Positions 45,224 through 54,294 are shown, numbered from the stretch's first letter. The stretch is 64,000 nucleotides of DNA from Roseateles sp. DAIF2 (GCF_015624425.1 NZ_CP049919.1:2914001-2978000), one strand, 5' to 3'. Numbers and translations: made by a program. The notes: generated by a model from the sequence alone, not told the origin.

Positions 45224-47776
45224 TCAGGTGTTGCTGGTGGCCCGCACCTCGGCCAGGGTGGTGACGCCGGCCAGCACCTTGATGATGCCGTCCTGGCGCA
45301 GGGTGCGCATGCCCTCGGCCATCGCGCAATGCTGCAGCTCCTCGGCGCGCGCCCCGGTCTGGATCAGGCGGCGCACGGTCTTGGACACGACCAGCAGCTC
45401 ATGCAGGCCGGCCCGGCCCTTGAAGCCGGTTTGGTCGCATTGCGCACAGCCGGCGGCGCGGTAGCGCACCAGGCGGCCGTTCTCGCCATAACCGGCCTGC
45501 CATTCGGCCTGCAGGGCCTCGCGCGCGGGGCGCTGGTCGGCCGGGAAGGCGTGCAGATGGTCGTCCAGCAGCTCCTGCAGCTCGGCATCCGGCAGCGGCT
45601 CGCTCTTGCGGCAGCTGGGGCACAGGCGCTTGACCAGGCGCTGGGCCAGCACGGCCAGCAGCGAGTCGGCGAAGTTGAACGGGTCCATGCCCATGTCCAG
45701 CAGCCGGGTGACGGTCTCGGGCGCGCTGTTGGTGTGCAGGGTCGAGAGCACCAGGTGGCCGGTCAGCGAGGCCTCGATCGCGATCTGCGCGGTCTCCTCG
45801 TCGCGGATCTCGCCGACCATGATCACATCCGGGTCGGCGCGCAGGAAGGCGCGCAGCGCCTTGGCGAAGGTCCAGTCGATCTTCGGATTGACCTGGACCT
45901 GGCGCAGGCCGACCTGGGTGATTTCGATCGGGTCCTCCGCGGTCCAGATCTTGCGGTCCGCGGTGTTGATATGGCCCAGTGCCGAATGCAGGGTGGTGGT
46001 CTTGCCGGAGCCGGTGGGGCCGACGCACAGCACCATGCCGTAGGGGCGGGTGATCGCGGCCTTCAGCTGCGTCAGGTTGGCGGCGGACAGGCCCAGCTTG
46101 TCGATCGAGATCGGCTTGGCCGAGGACAGCAGGCGCATCACCACGTCTTCCAGGCCGTTGTTGGTCGGGATGGTGGCGACGCGCAGCTCCAGCCGGTGCT
46201 GGCTGGAGAAGCGCGAGAAATTGATCTTGCCGTCCTGCGGCTTGCGGCGCTCCGAGATGTCCAGGTCGCACATGATCTTGATGCGCGCGATCATCGCGTT
46301 GCGATAGGTGTAGGGCAGCTCCAGATAGGGCTGCAGATGGCCGTCCTTGCGGAAGCGGATCTTGACCTTCTCGCGCCCCGGGTGGGTCTCGATATGGATG
46401 TCGGACACGCCCTGGCCATGGGCTTCGATGATCATCGTGTTGATCAGGCGTACCAGCGAGTTGTCCGACTGCTCGATCGGCGTGTCGTCCTCGCGGATCG
46501 CCTTTTCCTGGCTGTCGCGCTCCAGGCTCTCGATCAGCTTGTCGGCGTTGTCGAGCTGGAAATCCAGGGTCAGCGAGGGGATGCGCAGCTCGCTCGGCGA
46601 GGAGACGGCATCGCTGCCGAAGCGCTCGTAGACATGGGGCAGGGCGAAATGCAGGGTGCCGACCTTGGTCAGGGTCGGCACGACCTTGAGCTGGGAGATG
46701 AACTCGACCTCGTCGATCGCGTCGCGTCGCGTCGGGTCCTCCATCGCGACGATTAGCTTGCCGTCGCGCAGCACCAGGGGCAGCACCTCCAGGCGCTTGG
46801 CCACCGCATGCGGCAGCTTGCGCACCGCGTCGGGCTCGACCGGGAAGCTCTCGACGTCGACCAGTGGATAGCCCATCTTGCGCGCCAGCGCCGACTGCAG
46901 CTGCTGGCGCGTGATCACGCCGCGGCGCACCAGCAACTGGCCCAGCGGCACCGAGCGGTCCTCGCGCTGCTGCGCCAGGGCTTCGTCGAGCTGCTGCTGG
47001 GTGATCAGCTCCAGCGCCAGCAGCGCCTCGCCGATGCGCACCATCGGCATCTTGGCCTGCTGCTCGATCGCATGCAGCAGCTGCTCGGTCGTGAGCACCT
47101 GCTTGGCGACCAGGATGTCGCCGACGCGGCGGCTGCGCAGCTCCAGCTGCTCGCGCGCCGCGTCCTCGATCTGCTCCGGCGTCACCGCCTGCTCGCGCAG
47201 CAGCAGCTCGCCGATGCGCTCGCCCAGCTCGAAGCCGGCCAGCACCTCGCGCGGCACGAACACGCGCAGCACCGAGTCGTCGCTGTCCGAGACCGGTGGG
47301 AACAGGTAGAGGCCGTTGTCGTCCTGGTAATGGCCGATCGTGATGCCCTTGAGCTCGCCGCCGCCGTGGTAGCTGAGGCGGAACTCGTTGCGCGGGCGCT
47401 GGTCCAGCGACAGCACGTCGTCGCTCGCGACCGATTCGCGCGGCGCCGCGGCGACCGGGCGCAGCAGCTTCAGCGCGCGGAACTGGTTGAACTTCAACGG
47501 CATTGCATTGCGTGCCGGCGGAACGGTGACCTGGGCCAGGCGTTCGCTGGGCACCATCAGGATCACATGGCCGGTGGTGCGGCTGCTGTTCAGGCCGAGG
47601 ATCTCGCAGGGCTCCGGTCCGGTCTGGTCCTGCGGCTGGGGATAGGCCGCGTAGGGCGGGGTCGGCCATTGGAAATGCGGCTCGCTCTCCGGCGTACCGG
47701 CGTCCTGGGCCTTGGCGTGCGGCCAATGCAGGGGCGCGGACGGGTCGTGCATCAAAGTCTCCGGTTCAGCAGTCAT
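45224..47776 (-). CDS. GspE/PilB-like ATPase with four MshEN-type repeats
   Basis: A large (850-residue) type II/IV secretion assembly ATPase. The C-terminal half has SDIHIETHPG, Walker A GPTGSGKTTT, Asp box, Walker B VIMVGEIRDEET, His box STLHTN and a four-Cys zinc module (CPSC...CAQC). Ahead of it lie four tandem 24-residue motifs starting at residues 187, 217, 247 and 277 (exact 30-residue period), each with RxGxxLL...QQL..A and (first three) a final Gln, the pattern of cyclic-di-GMP-binding MshEN. An N-terminal domain of about 180 residues is unrecognised. No pilus or secretion neighbour, so its machine is unknown. ATG 47776 chosen over TTG 47788. Confidence 0.88.
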   Translation of the reverse strand: MTAEPETLMHDPSAPLHWPHAKAQDAGTPESEPHFQWPTPPYAAYPQPQDQTGPEPCEILGLNSSRTTGHVILMVPSERLAQVTVPPARNAMPLKFNQFRALKLLRPVAAAPRESVASDDVLSLDQRPRNEFRLSYHGGGELKGITIGHYQDDNGLYLFPPVSDSDDSVLRVFVPREVLAGFELGERIGELLLREQAVTPEQIEDAAREQLELRSRRVGDILVAKQVLTTEQLLHAIEQQAKMPMVRIGEALLALELITQQQLDEALAQQREDRSVPLGQLLVRRGVITRQQLQSALARKMGYPLVDVESFPVEPDAVRKLPHAVAKRLEVLPLVLRDGKLIVAMEDPTRRDAIDEVEFISQLKVVPTLTKVGTLHFALPHVYERFGSDAVSSPSELRIPSLTLDFQLDNADKLIESLERDSQEKAIREDDTPIEQSDNSLVRLINTMIIEAHGQGVSDIHIETHPGREKVKIRFRKDGHLQPYLELPYTYRNAMIARIKIMCDLDISERRKPQDGKINFSRFSSQHRLELRVATIPTNNGLEDVVMRLLSSAKPISIDKLGLSAANLTQLKAAITRPYGMVLCVGPTGSGKTTTLHSALGHINTADRKIWTAEDPIEITQVGLRQVQVNPKIDWTFAKALRAFLRADPDVIMVGEIRDEETAQIAIEASLTGHLVLSTLHTNSAPETVTRLLDMGMDPFNFADSLLAVLAQRLVKRLCPSCRKSEPLPDAELQELLDDHLHAFPADQRPAREALQAEWQAGYGENGRLVRYRAAGCAQCDQTGFKGRAGLHELLVVSKTVRRLIQTGARAEELQHCAMAEGMRTLRQDGIIKVLAGVTTLAEVRATSNT

Positions 47777-47855
47777 TGCGGTTGCCAACCGCCGAGCTTA
47801 GCGCCATTGTGGGCCGCTCGATCCCCGGATCAAGTCAACAGGGTCGGGACTGTTC

Positions 47856-47879
47856 GCCACGGGCCTCGTGGCCCGTGGC
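47856..47879. other. intergenic tetraloop hairpin
   Basis: A perfect 10-bp stem (47856-47865 with 47870-47879) around the loop TCGT, located between the dctP stop and the ATPase start. A second GC-rich imperfect palindrome follows near 47894-47914. Neither has a T-run, so they are not standard terminators; they could be Rho-linked or RNA-stability structures. Confidence 0.5.
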
Positions 47880-47937
47880 AAATAAGTCACGAAGCGTGGC
47901 CCGCGCGGGCACGCCTCGTCCTTCTGTCCGCGGCGCC

Positions 47938-48912
47938 TCAGGGGCGGCGGAAGGCGGCGAGCAAGGCCTGACCCTCGCTGCCGGCCTTCTTCTCCCAGTC
48001 GGCCTGCATGATGCCGCCGACCTGGCGCAGGTCCTCGCTCAGCTTGGCCGAGGGCGGCAGGATCTTCATGCCGCGCTCGGCCAGCGCCTTCTTGTACCAG
48101 TCGTTCTTCTCCTGGCTGAGCTTCCAGCCGCGCGCCTCGGCCTCGGCCGCGGCCTTCAGCAGCGCCTCCTGGGTGGGCTTGTCCAGCGCGTCGAAGGCGC
48201 GCTTGTTGACGATCAGCGCGTTCTTGGGCAGCCAGGCCTGGGTGTCGTAGAAGTACTTGATGCTCTCGTAGGTCTTGCTGTCGTAGCCGGTGGCGCCGGA
48301 GGACATATAGGACTCGACCACGCCGGTGGCCAGGGCCTGGCTCAGCTCGGCGGCCTGGATCGTCACCGGCTGGGCGCCGATCAGCTCGGCGATCTTGGCG
48401 GTGGCCGGGCTGTAGGCGCGCCACTTGATGCCGCGCATGTCGGCCACCGAGCCGATCTCCTTCTTGACGAAGATGCCCTGCGGCGGCCAGGCCACCGTGT
48501 AGAGCAGCTGCATGCCCTGCGCCGCCAGCAGCTTGTTCAGGAAGGGCTTCTGCGCCTCGGCCAGCTTGCGCGCCTGCGGGTAGCCGGTGGCCAAGAGCGG
48601 GATGCCGTCGGCGCCGAACAGCGGGTTCTCGTTCTCGAAGTTGACCAGCAGGATCTCGCCCAGCTGTGCCTGGCCGCCCTGCACCGCGCGCTTGATCTCC
48701 TGGGCCTTGAACAGCGAGGCATTGGCATGCACGGTGATCTTGAGCTTGCCGCCGCTGGCCTTGTCGACCTCGCTGGCGAACTGCTGCAGGTTCTCGGTGT
48801 GGAAGTTGCTGGCCGGGTAGGCCGAGGGCAGGTCCCATTTGGTCTGGGCCGCGGCCGGGAGGGCGGCCAGGGCGGTGGCGGTCAGCAGGCAGAGGCGACG
48901 GCTGGGACTCAT
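47938..48912 (-). CDS. TRAP transporter substrate-binding protein DctP
   Basis: Periplasmic binding protein of a tripartite (TRAP) carboxylate transporter. The 324-residue protein has a signal peptide (1-22, ending AAAQT) and the DctP family features FASEVDKASGGKLKI, QAQLGEILLVNFENENP and a conserved Arg in MRGIKWRAYSP. ATG 48912 has a GGAG site 9 bp upstream. The expected membrane partners DctQ and DctM are not adjacent, so this is an orphan binding protein. Divergent from pcp. Confidence 0.9.
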   Translation of the reverse strand: MSPSRRLCLLTATALAALPAAAQTKWDLPSAYPASNFHTENLQQFASEVDKASGGKLKITVHANASLFKAQEIKRAVQGGQAQLGEILLVNFENENPLFGADGIPLLATGYPQARKLAEAQKPFLNKLLAAQGMQLLYTVAWPPQGIFVKKEIGSVADMRGIKWRAYSPATAKIAELIGAQPVTIQAAELSQALATGVVESYMSSGATGYDSKTYESIKYFYDTQAWLPKNALIVNKRAFDALDKPTQEALLKAAAEAEARGWKLSQEKNDWYKKALAERGMKILPPSAKLSEDLRQVGGIMQADWEKKAGSEGQALLAAFRRP

Positions 48913-49036
48913 GCGCGGGCTCCGGAGTTGTCGGGGGTGCCGCAAGCATGGAGCCAGCCCCCGCGCTTGCCGATCGGTGTTGACCCCGAGTTAGCATCGC
49001 CGGCGGGAGCAGCCAGCGCCGCGCGTGGACCACAAG

Positions 49037-49687
49037 ATGAGCAATGACCCGAAGATCCTCCTGACCGGTTTCGAGCCCTTTGGCGGCGAGCCGGTCAACC
49101 CGGCCTGGGAGATCGCCCGGGCGCTGGACGGCGAGGCGCTGGACGGTGCGCGCATCGTCGCGCGCCGGCTGCCCTGCGTGTTCGGCGCTGCGCTCGACAC
49201 GCTGGCCGCCGCGATCGCCGAGACCCGCCCGCGGCTGGTGCTGGCCCTGGGCCAGGCCGGCGGGCGCTGCGACCTGTCGATCGAGCGGGTCGCGATCAAT
49301 GTGGACGATGCGCGCATCGCCGACAACGCCGGCGCGCAGCCGGTCGATGCGCCGGTGCTGGTCGGCGGGCCGGCCGCCTATTTCACGACCCTGCCGATCA
49401 AGGCGATGGTGGCCGGGCTGCGCGCCGCCGGCTACCCGGCCTCGGTCTCGCAGAGCGCCGGCACCTTCGTCTGCAACCATGTCTTCTACGGCCTGCAGCA
49501 TGCGCTGGCCGGCAGCGGCGTGCGGAGCGGCTTCATGCACATCCCCTACCTGCCCGAGCAGGCGGCGCGCCATCCCGGCCAGCCCAGCCTGCCGCTGGCG
49601 ACCCTGATCGACGGTACCCGGCTGGCGCTGGAGCTGGCCTTGCGCACCGAGCAGGACCTGCGCGAGCCGGGCGGGGCAATTTCGTAG
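49037..49687 (+). CDS. pcp: pyroglutamyl-peptidase I
   Basis: Cysteine peptidase that removes N-terminal pyroglutamate from peptides. The 216-residue protein has the C15 catalytic residues Glu83 ([11 protein letters not shown]), Cys146 ([14 protein letters not shown]) and His169 ([10 protein letters not shown]). ATG 49037 is chosen; GTG 49025 four codons upstream is an alternative. It is soluble and cytoplasmic, with no operon partner visible. Confidence 0.94.
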   Translation: MSNDPKILLTGFEPFGGEPVNPAWEIARALDGEALDGARIVARRLPCVFGAALDTLAAAIAETRPRLVLALGQAGGRCDLSIERVAINVDDARIADNAGAQPVDAPVLVGGPAAYFTTLPIKAMVAGLRAAGYPASVSQSAGTFVCNHVFYGLQHALAGSGVRSGFMHIPYLPEQAARHPGQPSLPLATLIDGTRLALELALRTEQDLREPGGAIS

Positions 49688-49688
49688 G

Positions 49689-49883
49689 CTATTCGCTCTC
49701 GCTGTAGCGCCGCCAGCGCGCGCTGGCGCGGCGCATCAGGGCCAACTGGGCGGCGAAGCGCGGGCAGGCCTTGCAGACCATCAGGTGCAGGCGCATCGCC
49801 AGGCGCTCCCGCCAGGGCAGGGCCTGGTCCTCGGCGCGCAGCGCGAGGGCGGTCACTTCACGGCAGGTTCGGCGCAGCAGCAT
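49689..49883 (-). CDS. zinc-finger anti-sigma factor
   Basis: A 64-residue protein with the anti-sigma zinc motif His33-X3-Cys37-X2-Cys40 (HLMVCKACPRF) typical of ZAS-type regulators that bind and hold ECF sigma factors. It contains no membrane helix. It follows the ECF sigma gene by 18 bp on the same strand, so pairing is very likely. Its stop is 1 bp from the convergent pcp stop. Confidence 0.8.
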   Translation of the reverse strand: MLLRRTCREVTALALRAEDQALPWRERLAMRLHLMVCKACPRFAAQLALMRRASARWRRYSESE

Positions 49884-49901
49884 GGATCGTGGCGAGGTTC
49901 A

Positions 49902-50465
49902 TCAGGTGGCGGTCTGGGGCGGGCTGGCAAACCAGTTCAGCTGCAGGCATTCGCGCAGGCGCAGCCGGGCGCGATGCAGCATGACCCAGAGATTGGTCGG
50001 GCTGATCGCCAGGACCTTACAGATCTCCTCGGTCTCCAGCTCCAGCCATTCGCGCATCATGAACAGGCGGCCCTGCTGGCCGGGCAGATGCTCGACGCAG
50101 GCCTCCAGCACCTGGATGAATTCCAGCTGGCGCAGCGCGGCCTCCGGGTCGCCCCAGTCCTCGGGCATCTGGCGCCAATGGCCGTCGGGGCGAAACAGCT
50201 CCTCGTCGAGGTCGATGCCGTCCTCCGGCGTCGCGCTCAGCTCGCGACCATGGCGGCGGATCTGGTCGATCAGCTTGTGCTTGAGGATGCCGACCAGCCA
50301 GGTCTTCAGCTGCGACTGGCCGGCGAAGGCCTGCGGCTTCTCCAGCGCCGCCAGCAGGGTCTCGGACACCGCATCCTCGGCCCAGGCCGGGTTGCGCAGC
50401 TGGGCGCGGGCGTACTTCAGCAGCTGCGGGCGCAGGGTCTCCAGCGCGGTGGCGAACTCGGTCAT
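49902..50465 (-). CDS. ECF RNA polymerase sigma factor
   Basis: A 187-residue extracytoplasmic-function sigma factor. Region 2 (about 8-75) contains WAEDAVSETLLAALEKPQAF and TWLVGILKHKLIDQIRRHGRE; region 4 (about 115-170) has a helix-turn-helix ETEEICKVLAISPTNLWVMLHRARLRLREC. An acidic insert (about 78-105) separates them. It is divergent from the bufferin operon and paired with a zinc anti-sigma; regulation of that operon in response to metal or oxidant is inferred. Confidence 0.92.
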   Translation of the reverse strand: MTEFATALETLRPQLLKYARAQLRNPAWAEDAVSETLLAALEKPQAFAGQSQLKTWLVGILKHKLIDQIRRHGRELSATPEDGIDLDEELFRPDGHWRQMPEDWGDPEAALRQLEFIQVLEACVEHLPGQQGRLFMMREWLELETEEICKVLAISPTNLWVMLHRARLRLRECLQLNWFASPPQTAT

Positions 50466-50499
50466 TCGGGCGTCGAAGACGGGGTTGGGGTCGGGGCAG

Positions 50500-50530
50500 T
50501 GTAAGGATTTTGGCTGCGCTTGCGACACAA
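50500..50530 (+). promoter_or_regulatory. ECF-type promoter of bufferin operon
   Basis: A TGTAAGGA -35 element (50500-50507) and a CGACACAA -10 element (50523-50530), spaced 16 bp measured from GTAAGG, 55 bp before the bufA start. GTAA...CGA elements with this spacing match promoters of ECF sigma factors that drive related DUF2282 operons (family knowledge, from memory). Confidence 0.6.
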
Positions 50531-50585
50531 GGGGGTCCAGCGCATCATGCGCCGGCCTTTCTCTCAACCCCACAAGGAGCATCCG

Positions 50586-50888
50586 ATGAAGAAGAGCAAC
50601 CCCAGCCTGAGCACCGCGCAGATCCTCTCGTCCGCGCTGGCCGCCGCACTGAGCCTGGGCCTGGCCACGCCGGCCGCGGCGCAGGACAAGGGCGCGAAGG
50701 AAAAATGCTATGGCATCGCCAAGGCCGGCCAGAACGACTGCGCCAACCTCTCCGGCACCCATTCCTGCGCCGGCCAGGCCAAGACCGACATGGCGCCCGA
50801 GGAATGGAAGTACGTGGCCAAGGGCGGCTGCAAGGACATGAAGGGCCTGACGGCCGACGAGGCCAAGGCCAAGCTGGCCAAGAAGTGA
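50586..50888 (+). CDS. bufA: bufferin-type metallophore precursor (DUF2282)
   Basis: A 100-residue periplasmic peptide precursor of the BufA1/DUF2282 family. The signal peptide ends near ATPAAAQ (about 32). The mature part has four cysteines, Cys41, Cys52, Cys61 and Cys82, in the family's [23 protein letters not shown] and WKYVAKGGC pattern. In bufferins, two of the cysteines become thiooxazole-type copper-binding groups through the BufB/BufC enzymes. An AAGGAG site precedes the ATG. It is the first gene of the bufA-bufB-bufC-doxX operon. Confidence 0.9.
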   Translation: MKKSNPSLSTAQILSSALAAALSLGLATPAAAQDKGAKEKCYGIAKAGQNDCANLSGTHSCAGQAKTDMAPEEWKYVAKGGCKDMKGLTADEAKAKLAKK

Positions 50889-50895
50889 GCGGCCG

Positions 50896-51762
50896 ATGAA
50901 GCGCGATGCCCTGCGGGCGCCGACCGGCATCGGCTGGCGCCAGCCGCATTACCAGGTGCTGATGGACGAGCGGCCGCCGCTCGGCTTCCTGCAGGTGCAT
51001 TCGGAGAATTTCTTTGCCGCGGGCGGCGCCGCGCCGCAGGTGCTGGCCGGCGCGCGCGCCCATTACGAGATCAGCCTGCATGGCGTGGGCCTGTCGCTGG
51101 GCTCGGCCTGCGGGCTGGACGAGGCGCATCTGGCGAGCCTGGCGCGGCTGGTCGAGCGCATCGAGCCGGTGCGCGTGTCCGACCATGCCAGCTTCGCCCG
51201 CCTGCCGGGCCGGCATGGCAACGATCTGCTGCCGATCGCCTTCACCGACGCGAGCCTGGCCATCCTGGTGGCCAATGTGCAGCGGGTGCAGGAGCGGCTG
51301 CGCCGGCCGCTGCTGGTCGAGAACCTCAGCGCCTACCTGGCCTGGGACGACGACCATCTGGCCGAGCCGGAGTTCTTCAACGCGCTGACGGCGACCAGTG
51401 GCTGCGGCCTGCTGCTGGACGTCAACAACCTGGTCGTCAACGCCCTGAACCGCGGCGCCGATGCAGCCGGCGCCGAGCGCGCCGCCTGCGCCTGGATCGA
51501 CCTGCTCCGGCCCGGCAGCGTCGGCGAGATCCATCTGGCCGGCCATGCGCGCCTGCCCTCGGGCCCGGTGATCGACGACCATGGCAGCCGGGTCGACGCA
51601 ACGACCTGGGCCGTCTACGCCCATGCCCTGCGCCGGCTGGGGCCGGTGCCGGCCCTGGTCGAATGGGATACCGACATCCCGCCGCTGCCGGTGCTGCTGG
51701 ACGAGGCGGCGCGGGCGGATGCCGTGGTCATCGCCGCGCTGACACCGGAATTGGAAACATGA
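50896..51762 (+). CDS. bufB: bufferin maturation MNIO-family enzyme (DUF692)
   Basis: A 288-residue TIM-barrel iron oxygenase of the DUF692 (MNIO) family, the catalytic half of the modifying complex. Visible metal-binding motifs are HSEN (35-38), [10 protein letters not shown] (61-70), [23 protein letters not shown] and EIHLAGHA. It sits 7 bp after bufA, and its stop overlaps the bufC start (ATGA). The same family matures methanobactin and bufferin cysteines. Confidence 0.9.
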   Translation: MKRDALRAPTGIGWRQPHYQVLMDERPPLGFLQVHSENFFAAGGAAPQVLAGARAHYEISLHGVGLSLGSACGLDEAHLASLARLVERIEPVRVSDHASFARLPGRHGNDLLPIAFTDASLAILVANVQRVQERLRRPLLVENLSAYLAWDDDHLAEPEFFNALTATSGCGLLLDVNNLVVNALNRGADAAGAERAACAWIDLLRPGSVGEIHLAGHARLPSGPVIDDHGSRVDATTWAVYAHALRRLGPVPALVEWDTDIPPLPVLLDEAARADAVVIAALTPELET

Positions 51763-52460
51763 TGAGCGGCTACGAGATCGAAGCCAGGCGCCAGCGAGCC
51801 TTGCTGGCGGCGCTGGACCTGGGGCAGCCGCCGATGGGCGCGCTTGGCCTGTCGGGCGGTGCCGAGGCCGGCCTGCTGGCCTACCGGCGCAATGCGCAGG
51901 GGCTGGCCGAGCGTGCGCTGGCGGCGGTGTTCCCGCGCCTGCAGGCCCTGTTGGGCGAGGCGCAGTTCGCCGCGATGGCCTGGGCTTTCTGGCGTCGCCA
52001 TCCGCCGCGCGGCGGGGATCTGGGCGACTGGGGTCAGGACTTGCCCGGCTTCCTGGCCGCGCAGACGCAGATGGAGGTCGAGCCGCCGGCGCTGGCGCGG
52101 CTGGAATGGGCCCTGCACCAAGCCGAGCGTGCGGCCGATATCGAGCCGGACCCGGCCTCGCTGGCGCTGCTGGCGAGCCACCCGCCGCAGCGGCTGCGAC
52201 CGCGGCTGGCGCCGGGCCTGCAGCTGCTGAGCGAGGACGGGATCCTGGTCTGGCGGCGCGGCTGGCTCGGCGAGAGTTGCGCGGTCGATGCCGGCACGGC
52301 CGGCTTCTCTGCCCAGCTGCTGGCCGGCGCCCGCCTCGGGCCGGCGCTGGAGGCTAGCTTGGCCGCACATCCCGATTTCGATTTCTCCGCCTGGCTGCAG
52401 GCCGCGCTGCGCGAGGGCTGGCTGCTGGGCATCGACGAAGACCCGGAGGACCCGCGATGA
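51759..52460 (+). CDS. bufC: bufferin maturation partner (DUF2063)
   Basis: A 233-residue DUF2063 protein, the usual recognition partner of the MNIO enzyme. It is soluble, with conserved [35 protein letters not shown] in the N-terminal part. Starts at ATG 51759 overlapping bufB; ATG 51762 is equally possible. Overlaps the doxX start by 4 bp. Confidence 0.87.
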   Translation: MMSGYEIEARRQRALLAALDLGQPPMGALGLSGGAEAGLLAYRRNAQGLAERALAAVFPRLQALLGEAQFAAMAWAFWRRHPPRGGDLGDWGQDLPGFLAAQTQMEVEPPALARLEWALHQAERAADIEPDPASLALLASHPPQRLRPRLAPGLQLLSEDGILVWRRGWLGESCAVDAGTAGFSAQLLAGARLGPALEASLAAHPDFDFSAWLQAALREGWLLGIDEDPEDPR

Positions 52461-52945
52461 ACCTCACCCATCCGATCGGCGAGCTGCTGCGCGCCTGCAC
52501 CGACCCCGGGCTGGAGCGCCCGCAGCGCATGGCGCCGGCGCTGGCCGCGCTGACCGAGCAGCTGCGCTCGCTGGCGCTGCTGGGTGCGCGGCTCTATGTG
52601 GCCCAGGTGTTCTTCCTCTCGGGCCTGACCAAGCTGCGCGACTGGGGCACGACCCTGGCGTTGTTCGAGGACGAGTACCGCGTGCCGCTGCTGTCGCCGC
52701 AGCTGGCGGCCTGGCTGGGCACCGGCGGCGAGCTGCTGCTGCCGGCGCTGCTGCTGCTGGGCCTGGGCGGGCGCTTCGCGGCCGCCGGCCTGTCGGTGCT
52801 GAACCTGGTCGCGGTGCTGAGCCTGGCCGAGATCGCGCCGGCCGCGCTGCTGGGCCACCAGCTCTGGGGCGCGCTGCTGCTGGCGGTGCTGCTGTGCGGC
52901 GCGGGGCGCTGGTCGCTGGACGCCTGGCTGGGGCGCCAGCGCTGA
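52457..52945 (+). CDS. DoxX-family membrane protein
   Basis: A 162-residue inner-membrane protein with about four helices (LGARLYVAQVFFLSGLTKLRDW at 42-63, then further hydrophobic stretches at 85-135). DoxX proteins commonly close bufferin/gig-type operons and may handle electron transfer or redox balance in the membrane; the exact role is unknown. Overlaps bufC by 4 bp, so it is in the same operon. Converges with tolA. Confidence 0.88.
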   Translation: MNLTHPIGELLRACTDPGLERPQRMAPALAALTEQLRSLALLGARLYVAQVFFLSGLTKLRDWGTTLALFEDEYRVPLLSPQLAAWLGTGGELLLPALLLLGLGGRFAAAGLSVLNLVAVLSLAEIAPAALLGHQLWGALLLAVLLCGAGRWSLDAWLGRQR

Positions 52946-52948
52946 CGC

Positions 52949-53842
52949 TCACTCGCGCGGCTGGAACTTGATGATCAGGTGCGAGGGCACCCGGCCGTCG
53001 ACATCGCGCGGCAGCACCTCGGTCTTCTCGATCGCGCGCAGCACGGCCTTGTCCCATTCCGGGTCGCCGCTGGTCTTGACCAGGCGGCTGCTCAGGATGG
53101 TGCCGTCCGGTGCGGCGCGCACCTCGGCCTCGGCGACCGGGTTGCCCATGCCGGAGTCGCTGTAGATGATGTTCGGGCGGATGCGCGCCTTGATGCGGCC
53201 GGCGTAGCTGGATGAGGGCCCGGCGCTCTGCAGCGCGGTGCCCGTGGCATTGGGTGCGCCGGTGGCGCCGGCCATGCCCTGGATGCGGCGCAGGTTCTCC
53301 TGGCGCTGCTTCTCCAGCGCGGCCTCGGCCTTCTTGGCGTCCTGCTTGCTCTTCTCCTGCTTGGCCTTGTCTTCCTTGAGCTTGTCCTCGCGCGCCTTCT
53401 GCTCCTCGCGGGCCTTCTTGTCCTTGAGTTCCAGCTGCTCACGCTTCTTGCGCTCGGCCTCTTCCTCCTCGCGCTTTTTCTTTTCGTCCTCGATCTTCTT
53501 TTTCTTCTTCTCGCGCTCGGCGGCGATCTCGGCGTCGCGCTGCTCCTGCAGCACGCGCGGATCGGGGCGCGGCGGCTCGGGCGTCGGCTGCGGCTTGACC
53601 GGCTCGGGTTCGGGCTCCGGCGGGGTTTCCTCGCGCGGCGCGGCGGCCACCGGCACGGCGGCCCAGAGCTCGGCCTCGAAGGCCGGCTCGGTCTGGCTGC
53701 GCCAGTTCAGGCCGGCGGTCAGGCCCAGGACCAGCAGGCCATGGGCGACCAGGGCCAGCAGGATGCCGCGGCCCAGACCCGGCGCCGGCGGCGGGCGCAG
53801 CGGGTCGCGGTGCAGGGCGAGGGCGCTAGCAGTACTGCTCAT
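52949..53842 (-). CDS. tolA: TolA, Tol-Pal system periplasm-spanning protein
   Basis: A 297-residue protein that couples the inner-membrane TolQ-TolR motor to outer-membrane Pal during division. One TM helix lies near 25-44 (GILLALVAHGLLVLGLTAGL), then a Pro/Glu stretch, a Lys/Glu/Ala-rich coiled coil (about 100-195) and a compact C-terminal domain with YAGRIKARIRPNIIYSDSG and ending KFQPRE. Transcribed after tolR in the tolQRA operon. No tolB or pal follows in the window, since the DoxX gene converges just after. Confidence 0.93.
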   Translation of the reverse strand: MSSTASALALHRDPLRPPPAPGLGRGILLALVAHGLLVLGLTAGLNWRSQTEPAFEAELWAAVPVAAAPREETPPEPEPEPVKPQPTPEPPRPDPRVLQEQRDAEIAAEREKKKKKIEDEKKKREEEEAERKKREQLELKDKKAREEQKAREDKLKEDKAKQEKSKQDAKKAEAALEKQRQENLRRIQGMAGATGAPNATGTALQSAGPSSSYAGRIKARIRPNIIYSDSGMGNPVAEAEVRAAPDGTILSSRLVKTSGDPEWDKAVLRAIEKTEVLPRDVDGRVPSHLIIKFQPRE

Positions 53843-53855
53843 CGACTCGGGCGCC

Positions 53856-54293
53856 TCAGTTGCCGCTGCTGGCGCCGCTCTTGACGGCCAGTCCGACCTT
53901 CTGGATGCCGGCGCTCTGCAGGATGTCCATCACCTTGACCACGGCCTCGTACTTGACCGCCTTGTCGGCGGAGATCACGACCGGCGAGTTCTCCTTGCCC
54001 GACTGCGCCTGCTTGACGCGGTCGGCCAGGCGGTTGAGCTGGATGCCCTCGGGCTCGCCCTTGTCGATCTTCAGCTTCAGCTTCTCGTCGCTGCCGACGA
54101 TCACATGGATCACCTGGTCGGGCTGCTGGCGGCTCTTGCCCACGCTGGGCAGGTCCACCAGGCCGGTCGTGATCAGCGGCGCGCTGACCATGAAGATGAT
54201 CAGGAGCACCAGCATCACGTCGATGAAGGGCACCATATTGATCTCGTTGATCGTGCGGCGGCGGCTGCCGCTGCGGGAGCTCATCGCCGGCAT
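53856..54293 (-). CDS. tolR: TolR, Tol-Pal motor protein
   Basis: A 145-residue ExbD/TolR protein with one transmembrane helix (about 22-40), including the channel Asp25 in NMVPFIDVMLVLLIIF, and a periplasmic peptidoglycan-binding domain. The frame also offers ATG 54284 three codons later; 54293 starts 2 bp after the tolQ stop. Works with TolQ as a proton-driven motor. Confidence 0.95.
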   Translation of the reverse strand: MPAMSSRSGSRRRTINEINMVPFIDVMLVLLIIFMVSAPLITTGLVDLPSVGKSRQQPDQVIHVIVGSDEKLKLKIDKGEPEGIQLNRLADRVKQAQSGKENSPVVISADKAVKYEAVVKVMDILQSAGIQKVGLAVKSGASSGN

Positions 54294-54294
54294 G

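Noticed and set aside
47856..47914. Second copy of the 24-kb palindromic element
   Set aside because: It shares a short GACTGTTCG-type stretch and a tetraloop hairpin, but not the arms; similarity is too weak to claim.
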